Assembly (NCBI RefSeq): GCF_012927645.1
Contig: NZ_JABBMT010000008.1
Coordinates: 62,001 to 126,000 of the forward strand
Source of the DNA: Pseudoalteromonas arctica
GTDB taxonomy: Bacteria > Pseudomonadota > Gammaproteobacteria > Enterobacterales > Alteromonadaceae
DNA: 64,000 nt
Reading direction: 5' to 3'
Positions 63,516-64,000 of this stretch are shown piece after piece. The number at the start of each line of letters is the position of its first letter. Position 1 is the first letter of the stretch. The notes beneath the pieces are model-generated. The model had not been told where the DNA came from and searched no databases. It worked only from the letters and a program-made list of their open reading frames with translations. A program made the translations under genes and the position numbers.

Positions 63516-64000
63516 TGAGTAGCGTAACAGAGCAACAACATGATCAAGCTGCACACCATGATGGGCATCATCACCCTGCGAAAGGTTTTAAACGTTGGCT
63601 TTATACTACTAACCATAAAGATATCGGTAGCTTATATTTAATATTTTCGTTGACGATGTTTTTAATTGGTGGCGCCATGGCGATGGTGATCCGCGCAGAG
63701 TTATTTCAACCTGGCTTACAGTTAGTCGAGCCTCACTTTTTTAATCAAATGACCACAGTGCATGGCTTGATCATGGTATTTGGTGCCGTTATGCCGGCCT
63801 TTACGGGGTTGGCTAACTGGATGGTGCCACTCATGATTGGCGCACCAGATATGGCATTACCACGGATGAATAATTGGAGCTTTTGGATTTTACCTTTTGC
63901 TTTTATTATTTTACTGGCATCCCTGTTTATGCCTGGTGGTGGACCGGCATTTGGCTGGACTTTTTATGCACCACTGTCGACAACTTACAGTAACGATAAT
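63515..64000 (+). CDS. coxA: Cytochrome c oxidase subunit I (partial, runs off window)
   Basis: 162 codons before the window edge. A histidine-rich N-terminus (AAHHDGHHHPAKGFKRWLYT) precedes TTNHKDIGSLYLIFSLTMFL, TTVHGLIMVFGAVMPAFTGL (His ligand of haem a) and NWMVPLMIGAPDMALPRMNN, unmistakable for the haem-copper oxidase catalytic subunit. It should bind haems a and a3 and CuB. Translationally coupled to coxB. Confidence 0.97.
   Translation, partial: MSSVTEQQHDQAAHHDGHHHPAKGFKRWLYTTNHKDIGSLYLIFSLTMFLIGGAMAMVIRAELFQPGLQLVEPHFFNQMTTVHGLIMVFGAVMPAFTGLANWMVPLMIGAPDMALPRMNNWSFWILPFAFIILLASLFMPGGGPAFGWTFYAPLSTTYSNDN

Overview
The window reads as chromosome of a marine gammaproteobacterium of the order Alteromonadales, most like Pseudoalteromonas. 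This rests on gene content: a Shewanella/Vibrio-type second EF-G, a GalNAc utilisation cluster of the Shewanella type, a large GlyGly-CTERM nuclease, NorR-NnrS-Hmp, and lexA beside a caa3-like cox operon. The DNA is moderately AT-rich, with densely packed genes on both strands. I see no phage, insertion sequence, CRISPR array or rRNA.

Layout. 1-9.5 kb: N-acetylgalactosamine (GalNAc) utilisation, with a TonB-dependent receptor (cut by the window edge), a Tat-exported GH109 enzyme, the repressor AgaR and the operon agaZ-agaS-agaK-agaAII. CTTTC operator repeats lie in the divergent region. 9.6-11.7 kb: a stand-alone EF-G2. 11.8-14.5 kb: a secreted nuclease. 14.7-24.5 kb: a long minus-strand run of ubiE-ubiJ-ubiB, tatA-tatB-tatC, a periplasmic protein, tatD, a GGEEF diguanylate cyclase and hemB; a separate degenerate GGDEF protein lies just beyond ubiE. 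24.8-28.2 kb: a DUF885 lipoprotein and a membrane-anchored GltB-like FMN protein. 28.3-35.9 kb: methionine salvage (mtnK, mtnA, mtnD, mtnC, mtnB, an mtnE-like aminotransferase and an omega-amidase), interrupted by a RelA/SpoT-domain gene and a cyclotransferase pseudogene. Both divergent mtn promoter regions carry MetJ-like tandem octamers.

35.9-42.7 kb is the most decayed part. It holds an acetyltransferase remnant, an OYE/LysR pair, two tRNA-Ser genes, a 46-residue basic small ORF, a lipid kinase, a scar where one deletion beheaded a divergent EamA/MocR pair, a DUF2884 protein, a small PA3496-like gene and a glutathione peroxidase with its middle deleted. 42.8-51.7 kb: LysR/YqhD, AzlCD, a cytochrome b561-like and a cytochrome c'-like gene, and several small conserved or unknown genes. 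51.9-56.3 kb: a nitric-oxide response locus, with NorR divergent from a small membrane protein, NnrS and Hmp, and with NorR-type sites and a sigma-54 promoter visible. 56.4-61.3 kb: an S41 protease, endonuclease I, a PepSY protein and a thioesterase. 61.3 kb to the end: lexA with two SOS boxes, then coxB and the start of coxA.

I found no clear new multi-gene system. The most informative observations are the CTTTC operator architecture, the single-junction deletion scar, the other gene remnants, the sigma-54/NorR promoter with its uncharacterised small membrane protein, the stand-alone RelA/SpoT protein and the small basic ORF beside the tRNAs. Product names come from reading the sequence; no database search was run.
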